DNA of 16,380 nt from JAGOTP01 sp964443315 (GTDB lineage Bacteria > Patescibacteriota > Patescibacteriia > 2-12-FULL-60-25), in the NCBI GenBank assembly GCA_964443315.1, contig CAYUCP010000017.1, positions 1 to 16,380 of the forward strand, in the 5' to 3' direction. The position numbers and the translations under genes were made by a program. The notes under the pieces were generated by a model. That model worked only from the letters and a program-made list of their open reading frames with translations, made no database searches and was not told the origin of the DNA. This document shows, one piece after another, positions 6,437-13,387 of this stretch; positions within the stretch are counted from its first letter, which is position 1, and every line of letters begins with the position of its first letter.

Positions 6437-7663
6437 ATGTCTTCTTCCCGCGCCGTTGCGACCCTCAAGCCCGGTCGCCATATTCCTGTCCGAGCTGGCC
6501 ATCCTTGGGTCTTTTCTGAGGCCATCGAAACTCATCCCATCGGCGTAGAGCCGGGAAGTATTGTTGAAATTCAGGATCACACCGGCAAAGCGCTTGGTCT
6601 TGGCACCTGGAACCCCCGTACCTCCATTCGTATCCGTGTGTTGACGCATGACACGAGCGCAACGATCAACGCCAACTTCTTTGCAAAACAGTTCCAAACA
6701 CTCCACACCTGGAAAATCTCACATCTTCCGCCTAAGACAACGGGCTATCGTCTCGCGCACGCGGAAGCCGACGGCCTCGCTGGACTCATTGTTGATCGCT
6801 ACGATTCTACGTACGTGTTCCAACTTCACACGCTCGGCATGGATTGTTTGCGTGAAGAAGTAATCGCTGGTTTGAAGCAGTTCGCTGCAACTCAATCAAA
6901 AGCGTTCACAATCGTTGAACGTTCCGACATCGAAGCCCGCCGCACAGAAGGACTGCAACCACGTGAAGCCGAAGTTCATGTTGGCAAAATCGATGGTCTC
7001 GTTTCATTCTTGGAAGATGGCGTAACCTTTTTTGCCGATGTGCTGAACGGACAAAAAACCGGATTCTTTTTGGATCAGCGTCCAGCTCGCTTGGCCGTAA
7101 AACGATTAGCGAAGGATCGTCGCGTACTCAACTTGTTCAGCTACACAGGCGCCTTCGGCATCCATGCCTTGAAAGGCAATGCGAGCTTTGTACAACACTT
7201 GGATGCATCACACGGAGCTCTAGAAATCGCAGAAGAGACAACCAACGCCAACGGCTTTGACGCCAACAATGAATCAATCTGTGAGTTCATGGAAGCAGAC
7301 ATTTTCCCAATGCTCGAAGAGGACACACTGCCCGGCGGACCCTACGATCTCATCATCTGCGATCCACCCGCACTCACCAAAGACGGTTCGCATGCCGAAC
7401 AGGCGTTAAAGGCCTACACGTTCCTGAACACCTCCTGTCTTCGCCATCTTCCAGTCGGTGGAATCCTGGTAACCGGCTCGTGCTCTGGTCGCGTCACTCC
7501 CGAAGACTTCCGTTCGATGCTCCGTATCGCTGCCGGGCGCGCCGGAAAACAAGTACGTCTTTTGGAATGGATCGGCCACGACGTAGATCACGCGGAGCTC
7601 CTCTCCTTCCCTGAAGGACGCTACTTAAAAACCGCCATTTTGCAGGTGACAGGCGAGGTCTAA
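6437..7663 (+). CDS. rlmI: RlmI-like class I SAM-dependent rRNA methyltransferase
   Basis: A 408-residue protein like E. coli RlmI, which makes m5C1962 in 23S rRNA. Seen: an N-terminal PUA-like domain starting LKPGRHIPVRAGHPWVFSEAI (about 9-29); a central domain with GLIVDRYDSTYVFQ; SAM-binding motif I LNLFSYTGAFGIHAL; the catalytic-loop motif CDPPAL; and a GSCSGRV segment with the cysteine used by m5C methyltransferases. The frame opens at a TTG at 6389, but the ATG at 6437 directly precedes the conserved PUA start and follows a -10-like box, so I use it. The RlmI/RlmK family also contains other site specificities, so the target base is inferred. It is followed 53 bp later by tRNA-Gly, which has its own promoter. 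Confidence 0.85.
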   Translation: MSSSRAVATLKPGRHIPVRAGHPWVFSEAIETHPIGVEPGSIVEIQDHTGKALGLGTWNPRTSIRIRVLTHDTSATINANFFAKQFQTLHTWKISHLPPKTTGYRLAHAEADGLAGLIVDRYDSTYVFQLHTLGMDCLREEVIAGLKQFAATQSKAFTIVERSDIEARRTEGLQPREAEVHVGKIDGLVSFLEDGVTFFADVLNGQKTGFFLDQRPARLAVKRLAKDRRVLNLFSYTGAFGIHALKGNASFVQHLDASHGALEIAEETTNANGFDANNESICEFMEADIFPMLEEDTLPGGPYDLIICDPPALTKDGSHAEQALKAYTFLNTSCLRHLPVGGILVTGSCSGRVTPEDFRSMLRIAAGRAGKQVRLLEWIGHDVDHAELLSFPEGRYLKTAILQVTGEV

Positions 7664-7669
7664 AAACCC

Positions 7670-7698
7670 TTGTCTTCACCCAGAAAACCTGCCATTAT
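7670..7698 (+). promoter_or_regulatory. Promoter of tRNA-Gly
   Basis: TTGTCT at 7670-7675 and CATTAT at 7693-7698 have a 17-bp spacer; the tRNA begins 18 bp later. The same -35 hexamer and spacer occur before tRNA-Phe in this window. Confidence 0.6.
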
Positions 7699-7716
7699 AC
7701 CCCCACAAATCAACAG

Positions 7717-7791
7717 GCGGGTATCGTATAGTGGCTATTACTCCAGCCTTCCAAGTTGGAGAGAGGGGTTCGATTCCCCTTACCCGCTCCA
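7717..7791 (+). tRNA. tRNA-Gly (anticodon TCC)
   Basis: Acceptor GCGGGTA (7717-7723) pairs with TACCCGC (7781-7787), followed by T and an encoded CCA. The anticodon stem is CCAGC/GTTGG with loop CTTCCAA, giving anticodon TCC. The T-arm contains GGTTCGATTCC. A cloverleaf folds without gaps, 75 nt including CCA. Confidence 0.97.
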
Positions 7792-7799
7792 CGCAGGAA

Positions 7800-7827
7800 C
7801 ATCACCAATTGGTGGTGTTTTGTTTTT
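7800..7827 (+). terminator. Terminator of tRNA-Gly
   Basis: CATCACC (7800-7806) pairs with GGTGGTG (7811-7817), one G-U pair, loop AATT, followed by TTTTGTTTTT at 7818-7827. Confidence 0.8.
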
Positions 7828-7868
7828 ACATACCTAGGAAACAGCCGCTCAATAAAGGCGTGCGTTTC

Positions 7869-7911
7869 TTGACGAAGCGTCCTTAGAAATAGTACATAAA
7901 GGGGCCCCTTT
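7869..7911 (+). promoter_or_regulatory. Promoter and palindromic site before the SemiSWEET gene
   Basis: TTGACG at 7869-7874 and TACATA at 7893-7898 have an 18-bp spacer, the same arrangement as before the 62-residue gene. A perfect 14-bp palindrome, AAAGGGGCCCCTTT, occupies 7898-7911, covering the end of the -10 box and the expected start site near 7905. It could be an operator; with no loop it is unlikely to be an RNA hairpin. Confidence 0.5.
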
Positions 7912-7953
7912 GCTCCCTTTCGGACTCAACAGGCGGCTCAGATAAGGAAGCGC

Positions 7954-8238
7954 ATGACACGAGAACAGTTCGTACATTCTGGATTCTGGATGGTCGCGAT
8001 GACACTCGTCAGCTGCCTGAACGCCATCTTCAACTGGCCGCAAGCCTGGAAGGTCTGGCGACAGCGCATGACAAGCGGCCTGTCCGCAAGCTCCCTCTGG
8101 ATGCTGTTCGTCGTCCAGGCGGGATTCACCATCCATGGGTGGTGTCTCGGCGACACCTTCCTGAGCATCTCAGGCAGCATCGCGAGCGCTACCACCGCCT
8201 TCATCATCGTTGGCTATTACTCCTTCCGATCGAAGTGA
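7954..8238 (+). CDS. SemiSWEET-type PQ-loop transporter
   Basis: 94 residues with three predicted membrane helices (about 11-27, 44-63, 70-88), the size and topology of bacterial SemiSWEETs, which dimerise to carry sugars. Seen: the PQ motif at Pro29-Gln30 in WPQAWKVW, followed by a basic loop and TSGLSASSLWM, a typical PQ-loop continuation. AAGGAAG lies a few bases before the ATG, a real SD site. Codon use is strongly GC-ending (about 74 of 94 codons by hand count), with CTG for Leu and AGC for Ser, unlike adjacent housekeeping genes. It has its own promoter, so it is a separate unit. Substrate is unknown; related PQ-loop proteins move sugars or amino acids. Confidence 0.85.
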   Translation: MTREQFVHSGFWMVAMTLVSCLNAIFNWPQAWKVWRQRMTSGLSASSLWMLFVVQAGFTIHGWCLGDTFLSISGSIASATTAFIIVGYYSFRSK

Positions 8239-8294
8239 GTGATGCAAGCGAACGTCCACACACCACAGAGAAAGGGCTCCACCGACCGCCGATC

Positions 8295-8325
8295 GCAACG
8301 CTTGCGCCGGCGGCGTTGCAATTTT
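8295..8325 (+). terminator. Probable terminator after the SemiSWEET gene
   Basis: GCAACGC (8295-8301) pairs with GCGTTGC (8313-8319), followed by AATTTT. The short T run makes it weaker than the other terminators here. It lies 10 bp before the end of the convergent folC gene. Confidence 0.45.
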
Positions 8326-8334
8326 ACAGGCGTC

Positions 8335-9615
8335 TCACCCCATCGCGCGACGGCGACGCAAAATCTGCTCTTCCGAAATCCATCGTTCACGCAACTCACC
8401 CGCTAAAAAGAAAGAGCCCGTAACCACAATAAGATCTTCATCAGCAGCTATTTCAAGCGCCTTCTGTAAGGCGCGTTGCGGGTCGAGAAACACTTCGCAC
8501 ATTGCCCTGGGCTTAAGATAGTCCTTCGCGGATAGATAGAGCTCTTTTGGCGGAGTACAGGCTCGATCTTTGATCTGAAAACGAGTGATATAGAGGCGGT
8601 CAGCGAGAGGAACGATCTGCTCCAAAATAGCCGTCTGATCTTTGTTTTTCGCAAAGCCGAGAATAAGGTGCAATGTTCGATAGCGAAGAGCATGAATGTT
8701 AGTAACCGTCGTACGGATCTTGGCGCGATTATGAGCCCCGTCCAAAACAACCATCGGCTCTTTCTGCATCAACTCAAAACGACAAGCTAAGCATGCATTA
8801 CGGATACCTCGATCTATCGACCGGTTATGAATGCCTAGTTTTTTCGCAATCGCACGAACCAATGCCTCATTTTCCGCGCGATACCCTCCCGATACACGGA
8901 TCGCTTGATAGGCAGCTCGCTTTTCTTTACAAATCATCCGGAACAAACGTAACAATCTTGGACGCTTCTCTGTTGTAAAAAACAGAGAGCTTGGCTTAAT
9001 GATGCCTGCCTTATCATAGGCAATTTTTTCGAGCGTATTCCCCAAAATGTCCATGTGGTCATAATCAATGTTTGTAATCGCGGTGATCAAAGGTCGCCGG
9101 ATCACATTCGTTGAATCATACCGCCCACCTAACCCAACCTCGAGCACCACGTATTCGCATTTCATGCGCTTAAAATATACCAACGCGATCGCAAAAAATA
9201 ACTCGAAGTATGTCGGCCGTTCATAGGGGCCAAACAGATACGCGCGATCAATGACTGGCTTCAATTCTTCGACCATCTCTGCAAATTCTCCTGGTGAAAT
9301 GTAGCGCGCTCCAACTTTTATCTTCTCAATCGATGTCGTCACAAACGGCGACGTAAACGATCCCACGCGATGGTCGGCTGCATGCAGAACTTCGTGCAGC
9401 ATATTCGTCACACTGCCTTTTCCTGATGTGCCGGTAATGTGAATCATCTTCAAGCCTTTCTCTGGATGTCCAACCAACGACAAAAAGTAATCCATACGCT
9501 TTAAATGAATACTTCTGTCACCAGTTCCACCAGCTAAATACGGCTGTTGCGTAGGTAAATTAGCCAACCCCTCCAAATACCGAATTGCGTTTTGATAGCT
9601 TGTGTCTGAGTTCAT
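8335..9615 (-). CDS. folC: Folylpolyglutamate/dihydrofolate synthase FolC
   Basis: An ATP-dependent Mur-ligase-fold enzyme adding glutamate to folates (and in bifunctional members to dihydropteroate); 426 residues, cytosolic. Seen: P-loop GTSGKGS (62-68), FTSPFV (about 87-92), LEVGLGGRYDSTN (158-170), TNIDYDHMDILG (about 181-192), DKAGIIKP (201-208), DGAHN (292-296), and C-terminal TGSFFLAGELR. All catalytic motifs are intact. No other folate gene is in the window, so whether it makes or only retains folates is open. The ATG at 9615 has no SD and is 11 nt after the T run of an upstream hairpin. Confidence 0.92.
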   Translation of the reverse strand: MNSDTSYQNAIRYLEGLANLPTQQPYLAGGTGDRSIHLKRMDYFLSLVGHPEKGLKMIHITGTSGKGSVTNMLHEVLHAADHRVGSFTSPFVTTSIEKIKVGARYISPGEFAEMVEELKPVIDRAYLFGPYERPTYFELFFAIALVYFKRMKCEYVVLEVGLGGRYDSTNVIRRPLITAITNIDYDHMDILGNTLEKIAYDKAGIIKPSSLFFTTEKRPRLLRLFRMICKEKRAAYQAIRVSGGYRAENEALVRAIAKKLGIHNRSIDRGIRNACLACRFELMQKEPMVVLDGAHNRAKIRTTVTNIHALRYRTLHLILGFAKNKDQTAILEQIVPLADRLYITRFQIKDRACTPPKELYLSAKDYLKPRAMCEVFLDPQRALQKALEIAADEDLIVVTGSFFLAGELRERWISEEQILRRRRAMG

Positions 9616-9626
9616 AAGAAGAAAAT

Positions 9627-9667
9627 AAAAAACACCTCCGAAGAGGCGGTTTTTATTCCCTCTTCGG
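9627..9667 (-). terminator. Terminator after gpmI with overlapping alternative stem, before folC
   Basis: On the minus strand, CGCCTC (9648-9643) pairs with GAGGTG (9638-9633) around a TTCG loop, with one G-U pair, followed by six T (9632-9627). The pair is an A-C mismatch on the plus strand, so minus is the better orientation, although flanking A and T runs let it work both ways. A second perfect 9-bp inverted repeat (9638-9646 with 9659-9667) shares the CCTCTTCGG arm and would prevent the terminator stem. Confidence 0.7.
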
Positions 9668-9740
9668 CTTATATTTTTTGTGTATGAACGAATCCTGACC
9701 AGGTTGTTCTCGTTTTATTTAGCAACATACAGGCAGAGCA

Positions 9741-11273
9741 CTACTCCTTCGTACGAGAATCATCAAGCAATGATGCTCCCGTCATGGCTTGAGGGACAGG
9801 CAGAGCGAGCAGTTCAAGCAAAGTTGGAGCAACATCTGCCAACGTTCCGCGTGAGCGGAGCTTCACTCCCCTCTTTGTTACAATCCCAGGAACCAAGTTT
9901 GTCGTATGCGCGGTGTGAGATTGATTTGATGAGGCGTCAAAGCTCTGTTCAGCGTTTCCATGATCCGCTGTAATGAACAAGATTCCACCTTTCGCTTCTA
10001 CCCCCTCTACGAGCCGTTTCAGCTCAGCATCTACCGTTTCAATCGCTTGGATAATCGCGGGGTGATTCGCCGTATGCCCCACCATGTCAGCATTCGCGTA
10101 GTTAATGAAAATAAATTGTGTGCCAGCTTCTATCTGTTTCAAAGCGGCGTCGGTTATTTCTTTGGCTCGCATTTCCGGTGCCTGATCGTGCGTTACAACC
10201 TTCCGGCTTTCGATGAGAATAAACTCTTCCCCTTCGTGCGGCTCTGCTCGGCCCCCATTTAAAAAATAGGTCGCATGCGCGTATTTCTCCGTCTCGGCGA
10301 TATGCGCTTGGGTAAAGCCACGCTTCGCGAATTCATCTGCCAACGTAACTGGTGGAACAAACGAAGGAAACGCCACCGGACAAGCCAAGTTCTCGTCATA
10401 GATTGTCATAGTAGCGAAAGACACATCCATCTCTTTTATCCGTTCCAAAATACGGCGACTCAACTGAACGGCCCGGTCGGCACGGAAGTTAAAGAAAAAG
10501 ACACCGTCACCCGAACGAATCGGCGAACAGGTTTCCCCCTGTGCGCCTGGAAAGACAAGCGGCGTTAGATGCTCGTCGAGCTGTTGCTGCGCATAGAGCG
10601 ACTGCAAGGCTTGCATCGGCGCGTCTGCTGAAACCGTTCCAGCGTGTTCAAATAAAGCAGCTTCCGCCTTTTCGATGCGCTCCCAATTCTTATCTCGATC
10701 CATCGCAAAGAAGCGTCCACATAACGTAGAAATACGACCGATTCCAATCTCTTTCAACGATTGCTCCAAGTCCGCCACAAAACCAGCCGCACTTTGTGGC
10801 GCTGTGTCGCGACCATCCGTAAACCCGTGGATGAACGCGTTCGTAACCCCTGCTCGTTTCGCAGCCTGCAAAATCCCAACCACATGCGATTGGTGGGCAT
10901 GGACTCCGCCGGGTCCAATGAGTCCCACGAGGTGCAACGCTGAGCCACGAGCCTTCACATGCGCAAACAGCGCCTGCAACACCGGATTCGTATCCCCTTC
11001 TCCCCGATCAAGCGCTGCTTGAATACGAACGAGATCCGTTGGAATAACCATTCCAGACCCAATCACCATATGTCCAATCTCACTATTCCCCATTTGGCCA
11101 GGCGGTAACCCTACCTCAACTCCACTCGCATCAAGCAACGCATGTGGATAGGCGTTCCAAAGATGGTCGAAAAAAGGCGTTTTCGCCTCAGCGATTGGGT
11201 TATGGTGCGCTTCTTCGCGAGCTCCCCAACCATCCAGAACGACGAGCACACAAGGACCAGTTGGTTGTTTCAT
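9741..11273 (-). CDS. gpmI: 2,3-bisphosphoglycerate-independent phosphoglycerate mutase
   Basis: Interconverts 3- and 2-phosphoglycerate in lower glycolysis through a phosphoserine intermediate and two metal ions, usually Mn; 510 residues, the standard length. Seen: VLVVLDGWG (metal Asp14), GQMGNSEIGHM with nucleophile Ser64, HGFTDGRDTAP, GRFFAMDRDKNWERIEKAEAAL, NYANADMVGHTAN, and FITADHGNAEQ near the C-terminus. All metal and catalytic motifs are present. It is transcribed away from cfa across a 120-bp palindrome-rich gap, and a terminator separates it from folC. The ATG at 11273 gives the expected short N-terminus; no SD is seen. Confidence 0.96.
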   Translation of the reverse strand: MKQPTGPCVLVVLDGWGAREEAHHNPIAEAKTPFFDHLWNAYPHALLDASGVEVGLPPGQMGNSEIGHMVIGSGMVIPTDLVRIQAALDRGEGDTNPVLQALFAHVKARGSALHLVGLIGPGGVHAHQSHVVGILQAAKRAGVTNAFIHGFTDGRDTAPQSAAGFVADLEQSLKEIGIGRISTLCGRFFAMDRDKNWERIEKAEAALFEHAGTVSADAPMQALQSLYAQQQLDEHLTPLVFPGAQGETCSPIRSGDGVFFFNFRADRAVQLSRRILERIKEMDVSFATMTIYDENLACPVAFPSFVPPVTLADEFAKRGFTQAHIAETEKYAHATYFLNGGRAEPHEGEEFILIESRKVVTHDQAPEMRAKEITDAALKQIEAGTQFIFINYANADMVGHTANHPAIIQAIETVDAELKRLVEGVEAKGGILFITADHGNAEQSFDASSNQSHTAHTTNLVPGIVTKRGVKLRSRGTLADVAPTLLELLALPVPQAMTGASLLDDSRTKE

Positions 11274-11281
11274 AGATCAAG

Positions 11282-11363
11282 GCTTCTATGGTACTTCATG
11301 GCGGTGGAAAACAAAACGAAGCGGCCGTTTGCAAACAGTCGCTTCTATGGCAGAGTTCTGCCA
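11282..11363. promoter_or_regulatory. Palindromes and direct repeats between gpmI and cfa
   Basis: Three nested elements lie in the divergent gap. A 28-bp imperfect palindrome (11318-11345) has outer arms GAAGCG/CGCTTC and a central GTTTGCAAAC. A 16-bp perfect inverted repeat, TGGCAGAGTTCTGCCA, spans 11348-11363. GCTTCTATGG occurs twice as a direct repeat, at 11282-11291 and 11341-11350. These look like regulator sites, but no regulator gene is nearby. Confidence 0.45.
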
Positions 11364-11393
11364 GTTATCTTTCTTTATTTCTCCTCTTGAATT

Positions 11394-12518
11394 ATGGCCC
11401 TGTCAGACCGCTTCAAAGCGCAAGTTCAACGCCTCCTCGAAGGGAGCGACATTCAGCTGAACGGCACCCGTCCTTGGGACGTCAAAGTCCACGATCCACG
11501 CTTCTATAGCCGGGTCCTCGCCGAAGGAACGATGGGTCTCGGGGAGAGCTATATGGATGGCTGGTGGGACTGTGACGAAATCGATGAATTCATCTATCGC
11601 ATTTTTGAACATCGCATCAAAGATAAAATCCGTCCGTCGCCACAGCTCCTCTTCAACTTGCTCGCCTCACAGATCACCAATCGCCAAAACAAACAACGCG
11701 CCTTTAAGATCGGTGAAGCCCACTACGATCTTGGAAACGACTTGTACCAAGCGATGCTCGATAAACGCATGGTCTATACCTGCGGCTACTGGAAAGACGC
11801 AAATAACCTAGATGAAGCACAAGAAGCAAAGCTCGACCTTGTGTGTCGCAAGATCGGATTGAAGGCAGGTCAACGCATTCTGGATATCGGGTGCGGCTGG
11901 GGAAGCTTCGCAAAGTTCGCCGCCGAAAAGTACGGAGCCAACGTCGTAGGGGTAACCGTTTCCAAAGAACAGATGGAACTTGCCCGTGAACGCTGTAAAG
12001 GCCTCGATGTCGAGATTCGCTTACAGGACTACCGTGACGTAAACGAACAATTCGATCACATTGTTTCGCTCGGCATGTTTGAACACGTTGGCTACAAAAA
12101 CTATCGTTCTTACATGGAGGTCGCCCACCGTTGTTTGAAAGACGACGGCATCTTCCTTCTTCACACGATCGGCGGCTTACGCTCTGTTACGACCACAGAT
12201 CCTTGGATCGAAAAGTATATCTTCCCCAATTCCATGTTGCCGTCCGTCGCTCAAATCGGAAAATCAATCGAAGGGCTATTCGTAATGGAAGACTGGCACA
12301 ATTTCAGCGCGGATTACGACAAGACCCTCATGGCTTGGTACAAAAATGTGGAAGCTGCTTGGCCAGAGCTCTCGAAGAACTACAGTGAACGCTTCCACCG
12401 CATGTGGCGCTTCTATTTATTGATTTGTGCCGCTGGGTTCCGTGCTCGCTACAATCAACTGTGGCAGGTTGTACTGAGCAAAAAAGGCGTTCGCGGAGGC
12501 TACCAACGTGTCGTGTAA
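11394..12518 (+). CDS. cfa: Cyclopropane-fatty-acyl-phospholipid synthase
   Basis: A SAM-dependent enzyme that adds a methylene bridge across cis double bonds of membrane phospholipid acyl chains; 374 residues, close to E. coli Cfa. Seen: an N-terminal domain with LGESYMDGWWDCDEIDEFIYRIF (abridged; about 43-65), IGEAHYDLGNDLYQAML, YTCGYW, SAM motif DIGCGWG (164-170) followed by VVGVTVSKEQ, MFEHVGYKNY, and the C-terminal CAAGFRARYNQLWQVVLSK with Cys345 at the place of the catalytic-region cysteine of E. coli Cfa. The full two-domain form is present. No SD precedes the ATG at 11394. It converges on the Smr gene with 17 bp between stops. Mycolic-acid cyclopropane synthases share the catalytic domain but usually lack this N-terminal domain. 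Confidence 0.93.
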   Translation: MALSDRFKAQVQRLLEGSDIQLNGTRPWDVKVHDPRFYSRVLAEGTMGLGESYMDGWWDCDEIDEFIYRIFEHRIKDKIRPSPQLLFNLLASQITNRQNKQRAFKIGEAHYDLGNDLYQAMLDKRMVYTCGYWKDANNLDEAQEAKLDLVCRKIGLKAGQRILDIGCGWGSFAKFAAEKYGANVVGVTVSKEQMELARERCKGLDVEIRLQDYRDVNEQFDHIVSLGMFEHVGYKNYRSYMEVAHRCLKDDGIFLLHTIGGLRSVTTTDPWIEKYIFPNSMLPSVAQIGKSIEGLFVMEDWHNFSADYDKTLMAWYKNVEAAWPELSKNYSERFHRMWRFYLLICAAGFRARYNQLWQVVLSKKGVRGGYQRVV

Positions 12519-12535
12519 CATTTGACGGAGATTTC

Positions 12536-12832
12536 TTACAAAACTACGTATAACACCGCGCCAATCTCATTCAAGCGGTCAGAGGAACGAAAATACTGAA
12601 TTCGATCCAGTCTTCGCTCTTTTTCTAGAAAACGTCGAATCTTGTCCTGTAGCACCCCCGCTCCCCGACCGTGAATAATTTTCGTAACATTCTTTCCTGA
12701 CTTGCGTGCATCTTGAAGCGCCTGTGAGACGTGCCTAACCGGATCCAACTGTAACCACGATTCATGCAGATCAATCGTCCAGCAGACAGACTCATCTAAT
12801 TCTGCCAAACGGACAAGGCTCTCAGGACTCAT
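12536..12832 (-). CDS. Smr-domain protein
   Basis: A 98-residue stand-alone Smr (MutS2/SMR) domain, a fold often with nucleic-acid nicking or ribonuclease activity. Seen: TIDLHESWLQLDPVRHVSQA (about 19-38), where the usual LDLHG reads IDLHE, and the KIIHGRGAGVLQDKIRRFL motif (about 52-70). The frame extends to a GTG at 12850, but the ATG at 12832 is preferred because AAGGG lies five bases upstream, at normal SD spacing. It follows the pyrophosphatase by about 40 bp on the same strand and may share its transcript. The Gly-to-Glu change after DLH is within the conserved motif. Substrate unknown. Confidence 0.82.
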   Translation of the reverse strand: MSPESLVRLAELDESVCWTIDLHESWLQLDPVRHVSQALQDARKSGKNVTKIIHGRGAGVLQDKIRRFLEKERRLDRIQYFRSSDRLNEIGAVLYVVL

Positions 12833-12874
12833 AGTGCCCTTACAATTCACGACAACAACACCTAACCAAACACA

Positions 12875-13216
12875 TTACCGGAGAATATCGGAAGTAAAAT
12901 ACTGTTCTTGAAAATGGGTAGCCGTACGGATTTCTTCATCCGTCATCGTTACACCTTCTGGCACCACAACTAGCTTGTCATCGTCATCCTTATGACGATG
13001 AATAAGTGCGATACATGTGCCCGTATATTCTTCCATCGCTTCATTCACCCCCAGCACATATGCATCCACCTCCTGATTATCCGGCGCTAACGTACCTTCG
13101 ATAAACCCGTAATTCACAGGATAGACGTACCCATACTTCGGATGTTTGGAACCAAGTGGCCGATCCATTAATACCGTCACCGTCTTCCCAAGAAATTGGC
13201 GTGCGTCGGTATACAT
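12875..13216 (-). CDS. ppa: Short inorganic pyrophosphatase-family protein
   Basis: 113 residues, against about 175 in E. coli Ppa. Seen: VTVLMDRPLGSKHPKYGYVYPVNYGFI (abridged; about 12-38), then LAPDNQEVDAYVLGV where family I enzymes have DGDPxD, IALIHRHKDDDDKLVVVPEG, and a C-terminal THFQEQYF. The DRPLGS...YPVNYG and PDxxExDAY pattern matches the short pyrophosphatase-like branch known from Firmicutes. The N-terminal strand carrying the Lys/Glu of classical enzymes is absent, so hydrolase activity is likely but unproven. The frame is open to 13324, but that would read through the tRNA-Phe gene and its terminator; the ATG at 13216 fits the family start. A TATACG box lies 12 bp upstream. Confidence 0.8.
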   Translation of the reverse strand: MYTDARQFLGKTVTVLMDRPLGSKHPKYGYVYPVNYGFIEGTLAPDNQEVDAYVLGVNEAMEEYTGTCIALIHRHKDDDDKLVVVPEGVTMTDEEIRTATHFQEQYFTSDILR

Positions 13217-13261
13217 ATACCCCAAGCGTATACCAAAGAGTTCACCCAAACAAATAGAAAC

Positions 13262-13286
13262 AAAAACAGCCGATTTGGCTGTTTTT
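13262..13286 (-). terminator. Terminator of tRNA-Phe (bidirectional)
   Basis: AAAAACAGCC (13262-13271) and GGCTGTTTTT (13277-13286) are perfect complements around a 5-nt loop. It lies just downstream of tRNA-Phe on the minus strand, with a run of five T. Confidence 0.8.
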
Positions 13287-13289
13287 ATA

Positions 13290-13364
13290 TGGTGCCGGGA
13301 GTCAGGATCGAACTGACGACGCAAGGCTCTTCAGGCCTTCGCTCTACCACTGAGCTACCCCGGC
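13290..13364 (-). tRNA. tRNA-Phe (anticodon GAA)
   Basis: On the minus strand the acceptor GCCGGGG pairs with TCCCGGC (one G-U pair), then A and an encoded CCA. The D-arm is GCTC/GAGC, the anticodon stem AAGGC/GCCTT with loop CTGAAGA giving GAA, and the T-arm GTCAG-TTCGATC-CTGAC. 75 nt including CCA. Confidence 0.97.
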
Positions 13365-13387
13365 ATCTATTCTTTGGGAACGGTGAG

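Noticed and set aside
9680..9973. Plus-strand open frame opposite the gpmI 3' end
   Set aside because: It lies antisense to a gene with complete catalytic motifs and has no recognisable domain.
13217..13324. N-terminal extension of the pyrophosphatase
   Set aside because: It would translate the tRNA-Phe gene and its terminator; the family start matches the ATG at 13216.
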